Positions 17,140 through 25,163 of a stretch of DNA of 43,737 nt are shown one piece after another. The notes below the pieces were generated by a model, which was not told where the DNA came from, did no database searches, and saw nothing but the letters and a program-made list of their open reading frames with translations. Position 1 is the stretch's first letter, and each line of letters begins with the position of its first letter. Source of the stretch: an uncultured Myxococcales bacterium (GTDB lineage Bacteria > Myxococcota_A > UBA9042); NCBI GenBank assembly GCA_903929795.1, contig CAIYWC010000190.1, forward strand, positions 1-43,737, in the 5' to 3' direction. Position numbers and translations under genes: made by a program.

Positions 17140-18411
17140 ATGGTGACTGTGAAACACGTTTTGCCACTGATTCTAGGAACTTTTGCGCTGGCTGCGCCGT
17201 GCGTGGCGGACACATTCGCCGTCGATGCCGGACAAATCCGCACGCTGATTCCCGGTCAGGCGGCGATCGCACATGGCCGCATCGTCGTGCAAGACGGCAA
17301 GATCACGTGCATTGGCGGCCAGAGCGCCGGCGCTGTCAAGTCCTGCCCGCTGCCCGACGGCATCCGCCGCTACGACTTTGACCAAACCGGAATCGTCACG
17401 CCGGGCTTCATCGAAACGCTCGGGCGCATCGGCCAGGTGGAGGTCGACGCTGAGGACGGATCGCAAGACGGCATCGCGGCAAAAGACAGCAATCTCGCGC
17501 ATGTGCGCGCGGTGGACGGCATTGCGATGGGCTCCCGTGCCATGCAGGCAGCGCGGCTGGCGGGCGTGACGACGGTGCTCGCGCGGCCGCTCGGCGGTGC
17601 GCTGGTGACGGGCCAAAGCGCGGCGTTCCACACGACCGGGCTGACGGTCGACGCCGCGCTTGTGCAGTCGCCGGTGGCGATTCACGTCAACCTCGGCGAG
17701 GACGCGCGTCAGGACATGCCGCTGGTCGGCGCGCGTTCCGGCCAGATGGCGGTGCTGCGGACGCTGCTGCAAAACGCCGCGCGTTTGGCGGACGCGGATC
17801 GCAAAAAGCCCAAGGATTCCGCGGAAAAAGAGGCGATCCAGCGCCTGCGCGACGATCCGGGCATCGCCGCGCTCGCGGACCTCGTGTGGCGCAAGAAGCT
17901 GCCGGTGGTCGTGCACGCGCACCGGTCGGACGAGATTGCCGCGGCGCTGAGCCTGCAAAAAGAGCTGGGTTTTCGCCTGGTCGTCGCCGGTGGCGCCGAG
18001 GCGCACCTGCTGGCCAAAGAGCTGGCGGCGCAACACGTCGCCGTGCTGCTCGGGCCGGTGCGCGTCGCGCCGTTTGGCTGGAACACGCGCCAGGCACGGC
18101 CGGAGGCGGCGGCGCTGTTGCATGCGGCGGGCGTGCAGCTGGGCCTGGCGACGGCGGAGACCCACAACGCGCGCAACCTGCGGTTTGAAGCCGGTTTTGC
18201 GGCGGCGCACGGCCTGCCCGCAGACGTGGCGCTGGCCGCGATCACGCGCGAACCGGCGGCGATCCTCGGGCTGCCGGCGACGCTGGGCACGCTGACGGAG
18301 GGCCAGCTCGCCGATTTCGCGGTTTTTGACGGCGATCCGCTGAGTTACGACGGGCACACGCGCTTTGTCGCGGCCTCGGGCGTGGCGATCGACGCGCCAC
18401 AACAGCGCTGA
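17140..18411 (+). CDS. Exported amidohydrolase-like protein lacking the HxH metal motif
   Basis: Protein of 423 aa with a signal peptide (hydrophobic core then CVADT). It has the composite amidohydrolase layout: an N-terminal beta-sandwich (GRIVVQDGKITCIG), the barrel entry IVTPGFIE, and a C-terminal G-T-L-T-E-G-Q-L-A-D-F-A-V-F-D-G-D-P strand that is diagnostic for imidazolonepropionase-like members. Where metal enzymes read T-P-G-x-I-D-x-H-x-H, this one reads TPGFIETLGRIG, so both His are missing; His remains in VVVHAHRSDE. Exported relatives with this loss exist, often next to an intact paralogue, but none is present here. Activity is therefore doubtful. The start could also be the GTG three codons later; both give a signal peptide. 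Confidence 0.75.
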   Translation: MVTVKHVLPLILGTFALAAPCVADTFAVDAGQIRTLIPGQAAIAHGRIVVQDGKITCIGGQSAGAVKSCPLPDGIRRYDFDQTGIVTPGFIETLGRIGQVEVDAEDGSQDGIAAKDSNLAHVRAVDGIAMGSRAMQAARLAGVTTVLARPLGGALVTGQSAAFHTTGLTVDAALVQSPVAIHVNLGEDARQDMPLVGARSGQMAVLRTLLQNAARLADADRKKPKDSAEKEAIQRLRDDPGIAALADLVWRKKLPVVVHAHRSDEIAAALSLQKELGFRLVVAGGAEAHLLAKELAAQHVAVLLGPVRVAPFGWNTRQARPEAAALLHAAGVQLGLATAETHNARNLRFEAGFAAAHGLPADVALAAITREPAAILGLPATLGTLTEGQLADFAVFDGDPLSYDGHTRFVAASGVAIDAPQQR

Positions 18412-18414
18412 ATT

Positions 18415-18990
18415 TCAGGCGACGAGCCACTGGAGCGCGTGCGCGACGGCCAGCGTCAGGCGCGGAATCGGCCAGAGATCGCCGGCCAGCGGCACGTGGA
18501 TGAACAGCGCGCGGCGGTCGGCAAAGCCCTGCAACGTGCTGAAATACGTGGCATTGCACACGAACCGCCCGGCATCGTCGGACAACTCGACATCCACGCC
18601 GAGGCGCTGAAGGTGCGCCACCAGCGCGGCGGCGTCGATCGCTGGGGTCAGCAACTCCGGTGCGCCCGGCACGACCTGCCCGGTGAGCGGCTGCGCGCCA
18701 TCGGCGTCGGCAACGCGGAACTGCAGGTGATTCCAGGCTTTTGCCTCGATGCGCACGCGCTGCGCTTGCACCGCGACGCCCAGGTGGACGATGCACGCCG
18801 GGTCCAGCGCCGCCACGCGCGCGGCCACCTGCGCCCCCGCGCGCGGCCACGCCACGGGCAACAGCTCGCCGACCACGCGCCAACCAGCCAGCGGCATGCC
18901 GTCCAGCGCCGCCGCGATCCGCGCGGTCGGATTGTCCGCCACGCCGTCGAACGGGCCAAAACCGGTCAACAGCAGCGTGCGCTCAGGCAT
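18415..18990 (-). CDS. Pyroglutamyl-peptidase I-like (peptidase C15)
   Basis: Cytosolic cysteine peptidase family that removes N-terminal pyroglutamate; 191 aa. Seen: N-terminal L-L-T-G-F-G-P-F with N-P a few residues later, and a candidate triad Glu82 (V-R-I-E-A-K-A-W-N), Cys145 (G-R-F-V-C-N-A-T-Y) and His165 (A-L-F-I-H-V-P), in the family's order and spacing. It begins inside the last codons of the upstream KirBac gene (8-base overlap), so the two are translationally coupled. The functional link between a potassium channel and this peptidase is unknown. The stop lies 3 bases from the convergent amidohydrolase-like gene. Confidence 0.85.
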   Translation of the reverse strand: MPERTLLLTGFGPFDGVADNPTARIAAALDGMPLAGWRVVGELLPVAWPRAGAQVAARVAALDPACIVHLGVAVQAQRVRIEAKAWNHLQFRVADADGAQPLTGQVVPGAPELLTPAIDAAALVAHLQRLGVDVELSDDAGRFVCNATYFSTLQGFADRRALFIHVPLAGDLWPIPRLTLAVAHALQWLVA

Positions 18991-19903
18991 CGCCGACCAC
19001 CGCCGCGCTGAGCGGTTCGACGTCGTGAAAGTAGCCCAGGTCGATGTACCACGCGCCGCGCGTGTCCAGCCGGATGATGTCAATGAAACGGTGATTCCAG
19101 CGAATTTCCGAGGGGATATAGGAGAACCGCGCGTGCACCGGCTGCGACATCGTCTCGTCCATGCCGATGAGCGAAACGACAATCTCGATGTCCGTCTCGG
19201 CCAGGCTCGCCGCCGTGTGGCCAAAAAGCGGGCTGGCTTCGTCGATCGTGTGCATCGCCGTCCAGGACAGCGCGAACAGGATATTTTGCTGGCGCACCAT
19301 CTGCAAATCGAAGAATCGCCGCATCGTCTCGCCTTCCAGCGTGCGCTCTGACATCGCCACGGCAACTTGCACGCGCGCCTCGACGATTTGGTTGGCGCGC
19401 TGGTTGGACATCCGAAACATCAAGGTTGGCAAGCCGTTGCGCGGCGCGATGATGGCGACCTTGCTGAATTCCACGCGCGCGGTCGGCTTGGAAAACTTGG
19501 AGAACATCAAGCCGGTCACCATGGCGACGCTCAGCATGCCCACGAACGCCTCGACGGTCACGAGCCAGTGCGACCACGGCGTTTTGGGTGCCATGACGCC
19601 GTAGCCGATGGTCGCAAGCGTCTGAACGCTAAAGAAAAAACAGTCGCCGAAGCTGCCGGGCGTCGCGTTCTGGATGCAATCGCCGCCGAGCCAGTACAGC
19701 GCGGCGAACAGCGTGTTCAGCGCGACGTACAGCAGCACCACAAACAGCATCAGGCGCGACCACGGCACCGTCAGCAGGTAGTGGTACACGTCCGAGAGCG
19801 GCCGGCGCGGCAGGCCAACCAGCGGCGTGCGCCGGGTCGGCTCGCGGGGAATCACGCGCACGCGCCGGAGCGCGGGTTGAAGGGGCACGGTCGGCTGCGG
19901 CAT
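18983..19903 (-). CDS. Inward-rectifier (KirBac-type) potassium channel
   Basis: Tetrameric inner-membrane K+ channel, 306 aa. Seen: an N-terminal slide-helix region (S-D-V-Y-H-Y-L-L-T-V-P-W), first membrane helix about 50-72, pore helix and selectivity filter TIGYG at residues 98-102, second helix about 113-135, then a cytoplasmic immunoglobulin-like Kir domain (T-A-R-V-E-F-S, L-M-F-R-M-S-N-Q-R, E-G-E-T-M-R-R-F). Start 19903 has AGG 6 bases upstream; an ATG 24 bases earlier lacks a ribosome site. Overlaps the pyroglutamyl-peptidase-like gene. Gating ligand is unknown. Confidence 0.93.
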   Translation of the reverse strand: MPQPTVPLQPALRRVRVIPREPTRRTPLVGLPRRPLSDVYHYLLTVPWSRLMLFVVLLYVALNTLFAALYWLGGDCIQNATPGSFGDCFFFSVQTLATIGYGVMAPKTPWSHWLVTVEAFVGMLSVAMVTGLMFSKFSKPTARVEFSKVAIIAPRNGLPTLMFRMSNQRANQIVEARVQVAVAMSERTLEGETMRRFFDLQMVRQQNILFALSWTAMHTIDEASPLFGHTAASLAETDIEIVVSLIGMDETMSQPVHARFSYIPSEIRWNHRFIDIIRLDTRGAWYIDLGYFHDVEPLSAAVVGDA

Positions 19904-20208
19904 GGGACCTCGCGTCTGGACGTGCATGGTAGGCAGCCGCGGCCGGACTGGCAACGCAAAGCGCGGCAACTGATGGACCCGCTTGAGGCTCCGCTGCGGC
20001 GCGGCGCGGCCATCAGGAAGCGACTGCGGCGGCCGTCGTCGCGTTGCGCGCGCACGCGTGCCGACGACCCATGCGCATTTGTGAAGATTTGCTTGCGATG
20101 CCGGCGGCAAAATACTACCGTTCGGCTGGCAAAAGCGCGACCTCGTCGCGTTTTTTGTCGGCGGCTGCCCGGCTTATTGCGCAGGATCAGGCCGCAGTTT
20201 TGCTCGCG

Positions 20209-20239
20209 AGTGCAGCACCCCCGACTGCACTGCGTATTT
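20209..20239 (+). terminator. Terminator-like hairpin in leader of Cys-repeat lipoprotein
   Basis: AGTGCAG and CTGCACT pair perfectly over seven bases around a nine-base loop, and GCGTATTTTT follows. It could end an upstream transcript or act as a leader attenuator; the T-run is interrupted and the stem short. Confidence 0.4.
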
Positions 20240-20245
20240 TTCTTG

Positions 20246-20262
20246 GGGCGAATGATTCGCCC
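20246..20262. promoter_or_regulatory. 17-bp perfect palindrome upstream of lipoprotein gene
   Basis: GGGCGAAT and ATTCGCCC flank a single G, giving eight perfectly paired bases per arm, 25 bases before the ATG at 20288. The symmetry and near-zero spacer fit a protein-binding operator better than an RNA hairpin. Confidence 0.5.
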
Positions 20263-20287
20263 GTATTTGGATGCGAAGGAGAGGCTC

Positions 20288-21895
20288 ATGGCGCGGATGT
20301 GGATGGCGAGCGAGATCACGATGGCTTTGAACGCGGCGAAGCGCCCCATGCTGGGCGCGATGCTTGTCGTCGCTGCTTCTGCGTGCGGTGCGACAGCTGG
20401 CGCAGGCGGCGGCGGTGGCGTGAGCGCTGCGGCGGGCAATCCGTGCAACCCAACCATTCAGAATCAGCTCTGTTTCAACGACGTCCGGATGCAATGTACG
20501 GCTGACGCGACCGGCACTTCAGTGGGCAAATGGGCGTTGGCTGGTCCCTGCGCGGTTGGCGAAACGTGTGTGAATTCAGCGGATCCGAGCGGAGCTGGCA
20601 AGCAGATCGCCACATGCAAAGCTGCCGCCGCGGGCGACACGACGGGCGCGGACGGCACGGGCGGCGCGGACGGCACCATCGGCGCCGACGGGACGATCGG
20701 CGGCACGGACGCAACCACGGACACCGGACCCGCGATCGGTACCTGCGGCGATGGCTTTTGCAACACCGGCGAGACGGCGGCGAACTGCCCGGCGGACTGC
20801 GGCGCGGCTGGCCCGGTGTGCGGCAACGGCACCTGCGAGAAGGGCGAGACCAAGGCGAATTGCCCGGCGGACTGCGGCACGGCGGCCGTCTGCGGCAACG
20901 GCACCTGCGACGCCGGCGAGACCGCGGCGACCTGCCCGGCCGACTGCGGCGGCACCAGCAACTGCGGCAACGGCACGTGCGACGCGGGCGAGACGACGGC
21001 GAACTGCCCGGCGGACTGCCCGGCGGGCGGCAACACGCAGCAGCAGTGCATCGACTCCAAGTGCGCGAATGAGCTAAGTGTTTGCTCGCAGGATCAAGCC
21101 TGCGTCACGCTGAACAACTGCCTGGGCAACTGCACGAGCGCCAGCGACCAGACCTGCATCAACGCCTGCGCCACGACGGCCGGCAACACCGCCGTGACCG
21201 AATTCAACAACCTCGGCCAGTGCGCGCAGACCAATGGGTGCATCGCCGGCAGCACGACCGGCACCTGCGGCGACGGAAAATGCGACCCGACCGAGACCAA
21301 GGCGACCTGCCCCGCCGACTGCGGCAGCACCACGACGACCAACGTCTGCGACGCGGGCTGCAACAGCGCGAACGCCGTCGGCGCGACGTCCCAGTGCTAT
21401 TGCGACAACCAGTGCAACACCTACGGCGACTGCTGCACGGCGGACGGCAGCGCCAAGGCCAAGACCTGCGCGGGCTCCACGTGCGCGGCGTGCAACGGCG
21501 GCACCGCGACCGGCCCCGTGTGCGGCAACGGCACCTGCGAAACCGGCGAGACCACTGCGACCTGCCCGCAGGATTGCCCGGCGGCCAGCAAGTGCGGCAA
21601 CGGCACGTGCGACGCCGGCGAGACCACCGCGACCTGCCCGGCAGACTGCCCCGCGAGCACCAAGACCTGCACGACGTACACCGACGTTCAGGCGATCTTC
21701 CAGAACAATTGCAACGGCTGTCACGGCCACACGTTCGGCAATGGCTGCTCGTCGGCGTCGAGCTACTCGTCGATCAACAGCTATGTGCAGTCCGGCATGA
21801 TGCCGCAGGGCGGCTCGCTGAGCGCCGCGGACAAGGCCAAGGTCGCCGCTTGGGCCGCCGCGAAGAACGCGTGCACGACCGCCAGCTGCCCGTAG
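20288..21895 (+). CDS. Cys-repeat lipoprotein with somatomedin-B-like and cytochrome-c-like domains
   Basis: Exported protein of 535 aa. Seen: long N-region, hydrophobic stretch and lipobox-like ASAC; an ADGT-rich linker; four tandem C-G-[DN]-G-x-C repeats (residues about 153-244); a 60-residue Cys module shared with other lipoproteins here; a fifth repeat; an eight-cysteine segment, residues 354-394, with the order C-x3-C-x9-10-C-x-C-x3-C-x5-C-C-x-C expected for somatomedin B; two more repeats; and a C-terminal domain with heme motif CNGCH (475-479) and a distal Met candidate in GMMPQGG (504-505), like small c-type cytochromes. A covalent heme and electron transfer at the cell surface are inferred. 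AAGGAGAGG fixes the start. Confidence 0.75.
   Translation: MARMWMASEITMALNAAKRPMLGAMLVVAASACGATAGAGGGGGVSAAAGNPCNPTIQNQLCFNDVRMQCTADATGTSVGKWALAGPCAVGETCVNSADPSGAGKQIATCKAAAAGDTTGADGTGGADGTIGADGTIGGTDATTDTGPAIGTCGDGFCNTGETAANCPADCGAAGPVCGNGTCEKGETKANCPADCGTAAVCGNGTCDAGETAATCPADCGGTSNCGNGTCDAGETTANCPADCPAGGNTQQQCIDSKCANELSVCSQDQACVTLNNCLGNCTSASDQTCINACATTAGNTAVTEFNNLGQCAQTNGCIAGSTTGTCGDGKCDPTETKATCPADCGSTTTTNVCDAGCNSANAVGATSQCYCDNQCNTYGDCCTADGSAKAKTCAGSTCAACNGGTATGPVCGNGTCETGETTATCPQDCPAASKCGNGTCDAGETTATCPADCPASTKTCTTYTDVQAIFQNNCNGCHGHTFGNGCSSASSYSSINSYVQSGMMPQGGSLSAADKAKVAAWAAAKNACTTASCP
20744..21019 (+). repeat. Four tandem C-G-[DN]-G-x-C protein repeats
   Basis: Four units of about 20-24 codons encode C-G-[DN]-G-x-C-x3-E-x4-C-P-A-D-C. 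Further copies lie at 21266-21322 (one) and 21521-21649 (two). The DNA is also highly repetitive, so recombination between units could change copy number. Confidence 0.85.
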
Positions 21896-22063
21896 CCCCG
21901 CCTTCGGGCTTGGGCGTGACACGATCGTGACAATTGCAGCCGCTCACTTCGCTGCCTGAGTCGCCGACCGCCCAGAGAAATGCCTAGACAAAATGCCGTG
22001 CTTCGTGGCCCGTTCGGAAGCCGCACCCGGGCGAGCCGCGATCTCGGACCAACGCGGTCAAAC

Positions 22064-22092
22064 TTGCAGGCCGCGGCGCCCCGGCGTAGTGT
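22064..22092 (+). promoter_or_regulatory. Possible HiPIP promoter
   Basis: TTGCAG, a 17-base spacer and TAGTGT, about 80 bases before the ATG at 22175. Confidence 0.4.
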
Positions 22093-22174
22093 TCGCGCGG
22101 GCTGCTGGTCTCGCAGCCAGCGCGTAGCTTTGTTTTGCGGGAGCTTTCCCGCCCCCAATCGATTCGGAGGATTC

Positions 22175-22507
22175 ATGAACGCAGAGAACACCAGCCGCCG
22201 CGGCTTCCTGTCACGCCTCGGCCTGGGCGCCCTGTCTATCGGTGCGATTGCGGCGGTTCAGGCGTGCGGCAAGGGCGGCGGCGGGGCCGCGCCGAAATGC
22301 GACGACCTGACTGGCGTGGACGACGCAGCCAAGGCGACGCGCACCTCGCTGAAATACACCGACAAGTCAGCCGATCCGGCCAAGACGTGCGGCAAGTGTC
22401 AACAGTACAACGCGCCCGAAGGCGGCGCAGCGTGCGGCGGCTGCAAGCTGTTCAAGGGCCCCGTCTCGACCGAAGGCAACTGCGCGGGCTTCGTCCTGAA
22501 GGCGTAA
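22175..22507 (+). CDS. High-potential iron-sulfur protein (HiPIP), Tat-exported
   Basis: Small periplasmic electron carrier, 110 aa. Seen: twin-arginine signal S-R-R-G-F-L-S-R with hydrophobic core, a possible anchor Cys31 followed by a Gly-rich stretch, and the HiPIP pattern with four cluster ligands Cys72, Cys75, Cys90 and Cys103 (C-x2-C, G-G-C-K-L-F-K-G, G-N-C-A-G-F). Tat export fits a cofactor loaded in the cytoplasm. Cys87 is an extra Cys next to the third ligand, and the usual Trp before the last ligand is Asn. CGGAGG lies 4 bases before the ATG. A likely partner is a respiratory quinol-oxidising complex or surface cytochrome (inference). Confidence 0.9.
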   Translation: MNAENTSRRGFLSRLGLGALSIGAIAAVQACGKGGGGAAPKCDDLTGVDDAAKATRTSLKYTDKSADPAKTCGKCQQYNAPEGGAACGGCKLFKGPVSTEGNCAGFVLKA

Positions 22508-22581
22508 GTGCACGTCGCGTCCTGCTGCGGCCGATCTGGAGCGATTCAGGTTGGCCGCAGCGCTTTTTGCCGAATCTTTGC

Positions 22582-22609
22582 TTGCAGTCCGGTGCGCGCT
22601 CGGTACCAT
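22582..22609 (+). promoter_or_regulatory. Possible promoter of lectin-like lipoprotein gene
   Basis: TTGCAG, a 16-base spacer and TACCAT, 24 bases before the ATG at 22634, leaving a very short leader. Confidence 0.4.
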
Positions 22610-22633
22610 GACGCCTCGCAGGGGAGTGGAAAA

Positions 22634-23932
22634 ATGGCGACACGGGGACTCCATCCGCACCGATACACTGCGCCGCTGCTCGCATGTGCGCTCGGGCTCC
22701 TCGCGTGCAGCTCGCCGACCACGCAGCAGCCATCCGTCACCAGCGGCGACACGATGGGCGGCGACACGCAACTGCTTGTGGACGTTGATCTTTCTGGCGA
22801 CGTGAGCGGCCTGCAGGATGCCGTGGCCGCGGATGTGGCGGATGCGCCCGGGCTTGACGCCGCGGATGTCAGCGACGCCGCGGTGGATGCGGCGGACGTC
22901 GCCGTTCCGGACGTGAACACCAATCCCAAGGGCCAGCCGAGCGCGCAGATCACCGCTCCGGCTGGTGGCGCCGTGATCGAGGTCGGCAAACCGGTGACGC
23001 TGGCGGGCGTCGCGACGGACACGCTGTACGCGAGCGGCCAGCTGACGGCGGTGTGGGCGTCCGACGTCGACGGCGTGCTCGGCACGTCCACGCCGGACGC
23101 CGCCGGCCAAGTCACGCTGAACGTTTCCAAGCTCAGCGGCGGTCAGCACACGCTTTCCCTGACCGTGACCGAGCCCAGCGGACTGGCCGCGGTCGCCAGC
23201 GTCAGCATCGGAGTCTGCTCGTGGAGCCAGCCGGACACGTTCGACACCACCGTCACGGGCGGCAAGTGGAAGACCTACGGCGATGCCTACTTTGACCCGG
23301 GCGGCTGGCTGGAGATGACCGGCAACGCGCAGAGCAAGAAAGGCGCCATCTTCAACACGGTGGACTTCGTCTCGCCCGGCGACGTGCAACTGAGCTTCAA
23401 GATCGCCACCGGCGGCTTCCTGACGTCCAGCGGCCAGACCAAGGGCGCGGACGGCTTCGCGCTCAGCGTGGTCAACGTGGCGACCGTGGCGGAGCTGGAG
23501 AACTACATCAACACCGCCGGCGCGGGCGGCTGCTTGGGCTACGGCGTCGCGGGCGACTGCAAGCAGGGCGGCGTGTCGATGAGCATCGAGTCGTTTCACA
23601 TCGAGATCGACACGTGGCAAAACACCGGCGACCCGAACTACGATCCAACACCGGACAACCACATCGGAATCATGCAAAACGGCGACGCAAGCAACCACTA
23701 TTTGTGGGCGAGCGTGCCGTTCATCGAGGACTTGAACTGGCATCCGGTGACGGTGCAGATCACCGGCGATGTCGTGCGCGTGACGGTGGATGGCACCGAA
23801 GTCATGAACAAGTCCATTCCGAATTTCAAGTTTCGCGGCGGATTTATTGGCTTTTCTGGCACCACAGGCTGGGCGACGAATTACCACCGTTTTGATGACC
23901 TGCAAATCCTGCAGCAGTGCATCGTCAAGTAG
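22634..23932 (+). CDS. L-type (legume-like) lectin domain lipoprotein
   Basis: Secreted lipoprotein of 432 aa. Seen: signal peptide with lipobox LLAC, an Asp/Ala/Val-rich linker (residues about 35-95), an Ig/PKD-like domain (about 98-195; I-T-A-P-A-G-G, G-G-Q-H-T-L-S-L-T-V-T-E), and a C-terminal L-type-lectin-like domain of about 235 residues with A-D-G-F-A-L-S-V-V-N, the metal/sugar-type strand I-E-I-D-T-W-Q-N, N-H-I-G-I, and the closing G-F-I-G-F-S-G-T-T-G. It probably binds glycans outside the cell (inference). GGGGAG lies 5 bases before the ATG. The gene is followed 28 bases later by another lipoprotein gene. Confidence 0.8.
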   Translation: MATRGLHPHRYTAPLLACALGLLACSSPTTQQPSVTSGDTMGGDTQLLVDVDLSGDVSGLQDAVAADVADAPGLDAADVSDAAVDAADVAVPDVNTNPKGQPSAQITAPAGGAVIEVGKPVTLAGVATDTLYASGQLTAVWASDVDGVLGTSTPDAAGQVTLNVSKLSGGQHTLSLTVTEPSGLAAVASVSIGVCSWSQPDTFDTTVTGGKWKTYGDAYFDPGGWLEMTGNAQSKKGAIFNTVDFVSPGDVQLSFKIATGGFLTSSGQTKGADGFALSVVNVATVAELENYINTAGAGGCLGYGVAGDCKQGGVSMSIESFHIEIDTWQNTGDPNYDPTPDNHIGIMQNGDASNHYLWASVPFIEDLNWHPVTVQITGDVVRVTVDGTEVMNKSIPNFKFRGGFIGFSGTTGWATNYHRFDDLQILQQCIVK

Positions 23933-23960
23933 CTGCGCGGACGGCAAAGGCTGATGTTTC

Positions 23961-25058
23961 ATGAGAGTTTCCAGCACCTTGACCTCTTTCGTCTCGCTCG
24001 CGCTCCTGGCCGCGGGCTGTTCCAGCACCACCAACGCCGGCGGCGGCGGCATCTTCAAGGCTGACGGCAGCGGCGGCGACGTCTCGCTCGCCCTGGACGG
24101 CACCGGGACCACGGCCAGCGACGGGGCGGGCGGCGGCGACGCAGCCAGCGGTGGCAGCGACGTGACGAGCGGCGGGACCGACGGCACCGGCGGCGACACC
24201 ACCGGCGGCGCGACGGACGCTACGGGCGGCGGCACCGACGCTGTCAGCGTGACCGACACAGGCGCGCCGATCGCGGACACCGGCCCCGACGCCATCGACT
24301 TCGACAGCTTCTTTGACCCCGACACCGGCATCAAGCCTGACGCAGCCACGGACACCGGCACCGGCGGCCTGGCATTCGTCTTTGCCCACAGCTCGGACAC
24401 CTTGTATCGCATGGATAATTCCGGCTTTGTGAAGATCGGCTACTTCGCGTTTGACAAGAACCCGGGCTCGATGACCGACATCGCCATGGACAAGAACGGC
24501 ACGCTGTACGGCGTGACTTTCGACGACCTGTTCAAGTGCGAGAGCAAGACCGCGAAGTGCACGTGGCTCGCCTCGCTGCCGGAGTCCTACAACGGCTTGA
24601 CGTTCGTGCCCGCCGGCACCGTCAAGCCCAACGTCGAATCGCTGATCGGCATCGCCAACAGCGGCACGTGGAACCTCATCGAGGTCACCGGCTCCACCGC
24701 GACCGTCACCAAGCTCGGCGCCTACAACGGCTACACCTCGTCGGGCGACGCGTTTTCGGTCGAATCCATCGGCACGTACGCCACGGTGAAAGACGACAGC
24801 GGCATGTCCAGCAACGACTTTCTCGTGCAAGTCGATCCGACAAATGGTAATATTATCAAGAACATCGGCGACACGGGCGTCAGCGACCTCTGGGGCTTCG
24901 CCTGGTTTGGCGGCAAGTTCTACGGCTTTTCGGACGACACGAACATCTACGAAGTCAACACGACGACCGGCAAAGCCACGATTTCAACGGCGTTCAAGTA
25001 CCCCGCCGGCGTCGCGTGGTGGGGCGCAGCCGTGTCGACGCGCGCCGCCATCGATTGA
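23961..25058 (+). CDS. Lipoprotein with long Gly/Thr/Asp linker and beta-propeller-like domain
   Basis: Lipoprotein of 365 aa, function unknown. Seen: lipobox AAGC, a linker of about 100 residues rich in G-G-T-D-G-T-G-G-type repeats ending DTGP and a short acidic stretch, then about 230 residues with repeated short strands (F-V-F-A-H-S-S-D-T-L-Y, D-K-N-G-T-L-Y-G-V-T, F-A-W-F-G-G-K-F-Y-G-F, I-Y-E-V-N-T-T-T-G-K) that look like blades of a beta-propeller. The linker probably spans the outer layer of the cell. It lies 28 bases after the lectin-like gene and is probably co-transcribed with it. Confidence 0.65.
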   Translation: MRVSSTLTSFVSLALLAAGCSSTTNAGGGGIFKADGSGGDVSLALDGTGTTASDGAGGGDAASGGSDVTSGGTDGTGGDTTGGATDATGGGTDAVSVTDTGAPIADTGPDAIDFDSFFDPDTGIKPDAATDTGTGGLAFVFAHSSDTLYRMDNSGFVKIGYFAFDKNPGSMTDIAMDKNGTLYGVTFDDLFKCESKTAKCTWLASLPESYNGLTFVPAGTVKPNVESLIGIANSGTWNLIEVTGSTATVTKLGAYNGYTSSGDAFSVESIGTYATVKDDSGMSSNDFLVQVDPTNGNIIKNIGDTGVSDLWGFAWFGGKFYGFSDDTNIYEVNTTTGKATISTAFKYPAGVAWWGAAVSTRAAID

Positions 25059-25072
25059 CGCCGCGCCGCGCG

Positions 25073-25101
25073 TTGTCGCCGCCGCCGCTTCCGTGTACCC
25101 T
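25073..25101 (+). promoter_or_regulatory. Possible promoter of men operon
   Basis: TTGTCG, a 17-base spacer and TACCCT, 62 bases before the menB ATG at 25164. The same TACCCT hexamer occurs before the aquaporin-arsenate reductase pair. Confidence 0.45.
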
Positions 25102-25163
25102 CCGCTTCACTGGCGACTGAAATCTCAGCCGCGCGGACCCGTCGACCGAGCTTGAGGAAATTT

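Larger units (their letters stand above)
19904..20287. other. Divergent intergenic region, 384 bp
   Basis: No gene is supported here. It separates the KirBac gene (-) from the Cys-repeat lipoprotein gene (+). On the plus strand there is a weak promoter-like TTGCTT / AATACT at 20089-20116, then the two inverted repeats listed separately, then the ribosome site AAGGAGAGG. The reading frame of the lipoprotein is open through this region, but the strong ribosome site fixes the start at 20288. Confidence 0.6.

Noticed and set aside
20744..21649. CRISPR-like array from regular short repeats
   Set aside because: The repeats are in-frame coding units for a Cys-rich protein motif and the intervals are not unique spacers.
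21894..21910. Intrinsic terminator after the cytochrome lipoprotein gene (AGCCC/GGGCT)
   Set aside because: Only five pairs, overlapping the stop codon, with no T-run.
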